Of a stretch of 7,226 nucleotides of DNA, positions 6,851 through 7,226 are shown in pieces. How positions within the stretch are numbered: position 1 is the stretch's first letter; the number at the start of each line of letters is the position of its first letter. Position numbers and translations under genes: made by a program. The DNA is from CAYUUR01 sp964510235 (lineage in GTDB: Bacteria; Patescibacteriota; Saccharimonadia; Saccharimonadales; CAYUUR01): contig CAZEBF010000032.1 in the NCBI GenBank assembly GCA_964510235.1, positions 1 to 7,226 on the forward strand. The letters run 5' to 3'. The notes below the pieces were generated by a model, which was not told the origin of the DNA, did not search any database, and worked only from the letters and a program-made list of their open reading frames with translations.

Positions 6851-6863
6851 GCGAGAGTGCCAA
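6831..6863 (-). terminator. Possible intrinsic terminator of the upstream small gene, sharing the CIRCE inverted repeat
   Basis: In transcripts coming from the gene ending at 6880, the CIRCE arms can pair over nine positions (six Watson-Crick GCACTC/GAGTGC pairs, then G-U, U-A and U-G). The stem is followed at once by six U residues (6836-6831). Stem, loop and U-tract fit a Rho-independent terminator, although the nine-base loop and wobble pairs make it modest in strength. The same DNA then serves as operator, terminator and -35 region. Confidence 0.5.
6837..6863. promoter_or_regulatory. CIRCE operator (HrcA repressor binding site)
   Basis: Minus-strand arms TTGGCACTC and GAGTGCTAG are separated by exactly nine bases. 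The CIRCE consensus is TTAGCACTC-N9-GAGTGCTAA, so each arm matches at eight of nine positions. HrcA represses heat-shock genes, classically groESL and dnaK, by binding this element. Here it overlaps the -35 region of clpP, which is the expected position for repression. No hrcA gene lies in the window. Confidence 0.9.
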
Positions 6864-6879
6864 TTTTGTTTCTTTGGGA

Positions 6880-7131
6880 CTACAATCCTTCGCTGCCGCG
6901 CCAGGCTGCACCAATGGCAGCTACTGAACCGAGAACGATAAGACTGGCATCTACAGCACCAGAAAACCCGACTGATTCATAAGGGTCTAGGACATCAATC
7001 ATGAAGCTGCTGACACCAGTAACAACTGCAGCAACACCAAGAGTTGACAGAGCAAACAAGCCTAATCTGTTTGGGGTAATGTGGTTTTCCTGGACGCTGG
7101 GTACCTCGCCAGTTCGTTGTGTTGTATTCAT
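6880..7131 (-). CDS. Small two-helix membrane protein of unknown function
   Basis: It has 83 residues from ATG at 7131 to TAG, and I do not recognise a family. A polar, unstructured-looking N-terminus (about residues 1-21) is followed by two hydrophobic stretches: about 23-45 (LGLFALSTLGVAAVVTGV onward) and about 59-77 (DASLIVLGSVAAIGAAW within it). The connecting loop is acidic (IDVLDPYESVGFSGAVD), and Arg residues flank the outer ends (R22, R78). The positive-inside rule therefore suggests both termini are cytoplasmic and the loop is outside. Small Gly and Ala residues in both helices would allow tight helix packing or oligomer formation. An in-frame stop (TAG) lies upstream with no other start codon in between, so the ATG is secure. 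No ribosome site is visible, but a perfect extended -10 lies just upstream. Its own promoters and the hairpin after its stop suggest a single-gene unit separate from clpP. Confidence 0.75.
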   Translation of the reverse strand: MNTTQRTGEVPSVQENHITPNRLGLFALSTLGVAAVVTGVSSFMIDVLDPYESVGFSGAVDASLIVLGSVAAIGAAWRGSEGL

Positions 7132-7140
7132 AGATTCGAT

Positions 7141-7149
7141 ATTATATCA
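7141..7149 (-). promoter_or_regulatory. Extended -10 promoter of the small membrane-protein gene
   Basis: TGATATAAT on the minus strand is a perfect extended -10 (TGnTATAAT). Nine bases (7140-7132) separate it from the ATG at 7131. The expected start near 7134-7136 leaves a leader of only a few bases, consistent with the absence of a Shine-Dalgarno sequence. The sequence 17 bases upstream is not a good -35, which extended -10 promoters can tolerate. Confidence 0.65.
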
Positions 7150-7156
7150 CGTACTG

Positions 7157-7172
7157 ACTATATGTCTATAGT
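7157..7172. repeat. Inverted repeat, operator-like
   Basis: ACTATA-TGTC-TATAGT: perfect six-base arms around a four-base centre. It covers the -10 of the candidate promoter at 7165-7192 and lies just upstream of the extended -10 at 7141-7149. A repressor bound here could block either promoter. The regulator is unknown, and AT-rich arms of this length can arise by chance. Confidence 0.4.
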
Positions 7173-7192
7173 AGTTTCTGGCGGGCTGTCAA
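7165..7192 (-). promoter_or_regulatory. Second candidate promoter upstream of the small membrane-protein gene
   Basis: A perfect -35 box TTGACA (7192-7187) is followed after 16 bases by TATAGA (7170-7165, four of six consensus). A start near 7158 would give a leader of about 27 bases, without an obvious ribosome site. The -10 lies within the inverted repeat at 7157-7172. It may be an alternative to the extended -10 at 7141-7149. Confidence 0.4.
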
Positions 7193-7216
7193 TATAGTAT
7201 AGCGGCCCGTCAATAT
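7181..7216. repeat. Two-copy direct repeat with 21-bp period
   Basis: GCGGGCTGTCAATAT (7181-7195) and GCGGCCCGTCAATAT (7202-7216) match at 13 of 15 positions and start exactly 21 bases apart, two helical turns. On the minus strand each copy contains a TTGAC core, and the gene-proximal copy supplies the TTGACA -35 box. It may be a duplicated activator or repressor half-site. The window ends 10 bases beyond, so more copies cannot be excluded. Confidence 0.45.
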
Positions 7217-7226
7217 GCGCACGGAC

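Noticed and set aside
1..7226. A novel multi-gene defence, mobile or biosynthetic system
   Set aside because: Apart from one 83-aa unknown, every gene is a core housekeeping gene. No transposase, integrase, nuclease, reverse transcriptase, CRISPR repeat or att-like repeat was seen.

Overview
The window is a housekeeping segment of a bacterial chromosome, with every supported gene on the minus strand. Read in the direction of transcription (high to low coordinates) the order is: promoter region (7132-7226), a small two-helix membrane protein (7131-6880), clpP (6815-6207), rpoB (6033-2440) and the first two thirds of rpoC (2440-1, cut off by the window edge). No tRNA, rRNA, CRISPR array or mobile element is visible, and I find no convincing gene on the plus strand. 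Nothing here amounts to a new multi-gene system. The points of interest are in the regulatory sequences and in lineage-specific changes to RNA polymerase.

Organism: the proteins are clearly bacterial. RpoB is compact (about 1197 aa, lacking the large E. coli insertions). RpoC carries a coiled-coil insertion of the kind seen in Actinobacteria and similar groups. The N-terminal beta' zinc site has lost all four cysteines, and several near-invariant polymerase motifs are altered. UGA is not used as a sense codon in any gene read here. Together with the compact spacing, this suggests a reduced, divergent lineage such as the Candidate Phyla Radiation, with Saccharibacteria my best guess. That placement is an inference from the look of the proteins, not a proof.

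Regulation: upstream of clpP lies a near-perfect CIRCE operator (the HrcA binding site), with 9-bp arms and the exact 9-bp spacer. The clpP promoter -35 hexamer sits inside it. The same inverted repeat is followed by six T residues, so it can also act as an intrinsic terminator for the preceding gene. The clpP -10 box is so close to the ATG that the transcript is probably leaderless, in agreement with the absence of a Shine-Dalgarno sequence. The small membrane-protein gene shows a similar arrangement, with a perfect extended -10 box 9 bases before its ATG. Its upstream region also holds a second promoter, a 6-bp-arm inverted repeat and a two-copy 15-bp repeat of 21-bp period.

rpoB has its own leader of about 170 bp. 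This contains a consensus-like sigma-70-type promoter (17-bp spacer), an alternative extended -10, a perfect 12-bp palindrome and a longer inverted repeat. rpoB and rpoC are joined by a TAATG overlap, with a strong AAGGAGG ribosome site for rpoC inside the end of rpoB, so the two large polymerase subunits should be translationally coupled. ClpP (stress proteolysis) and RNA polymerase are therefore neighbours but appear to have separate promoters.
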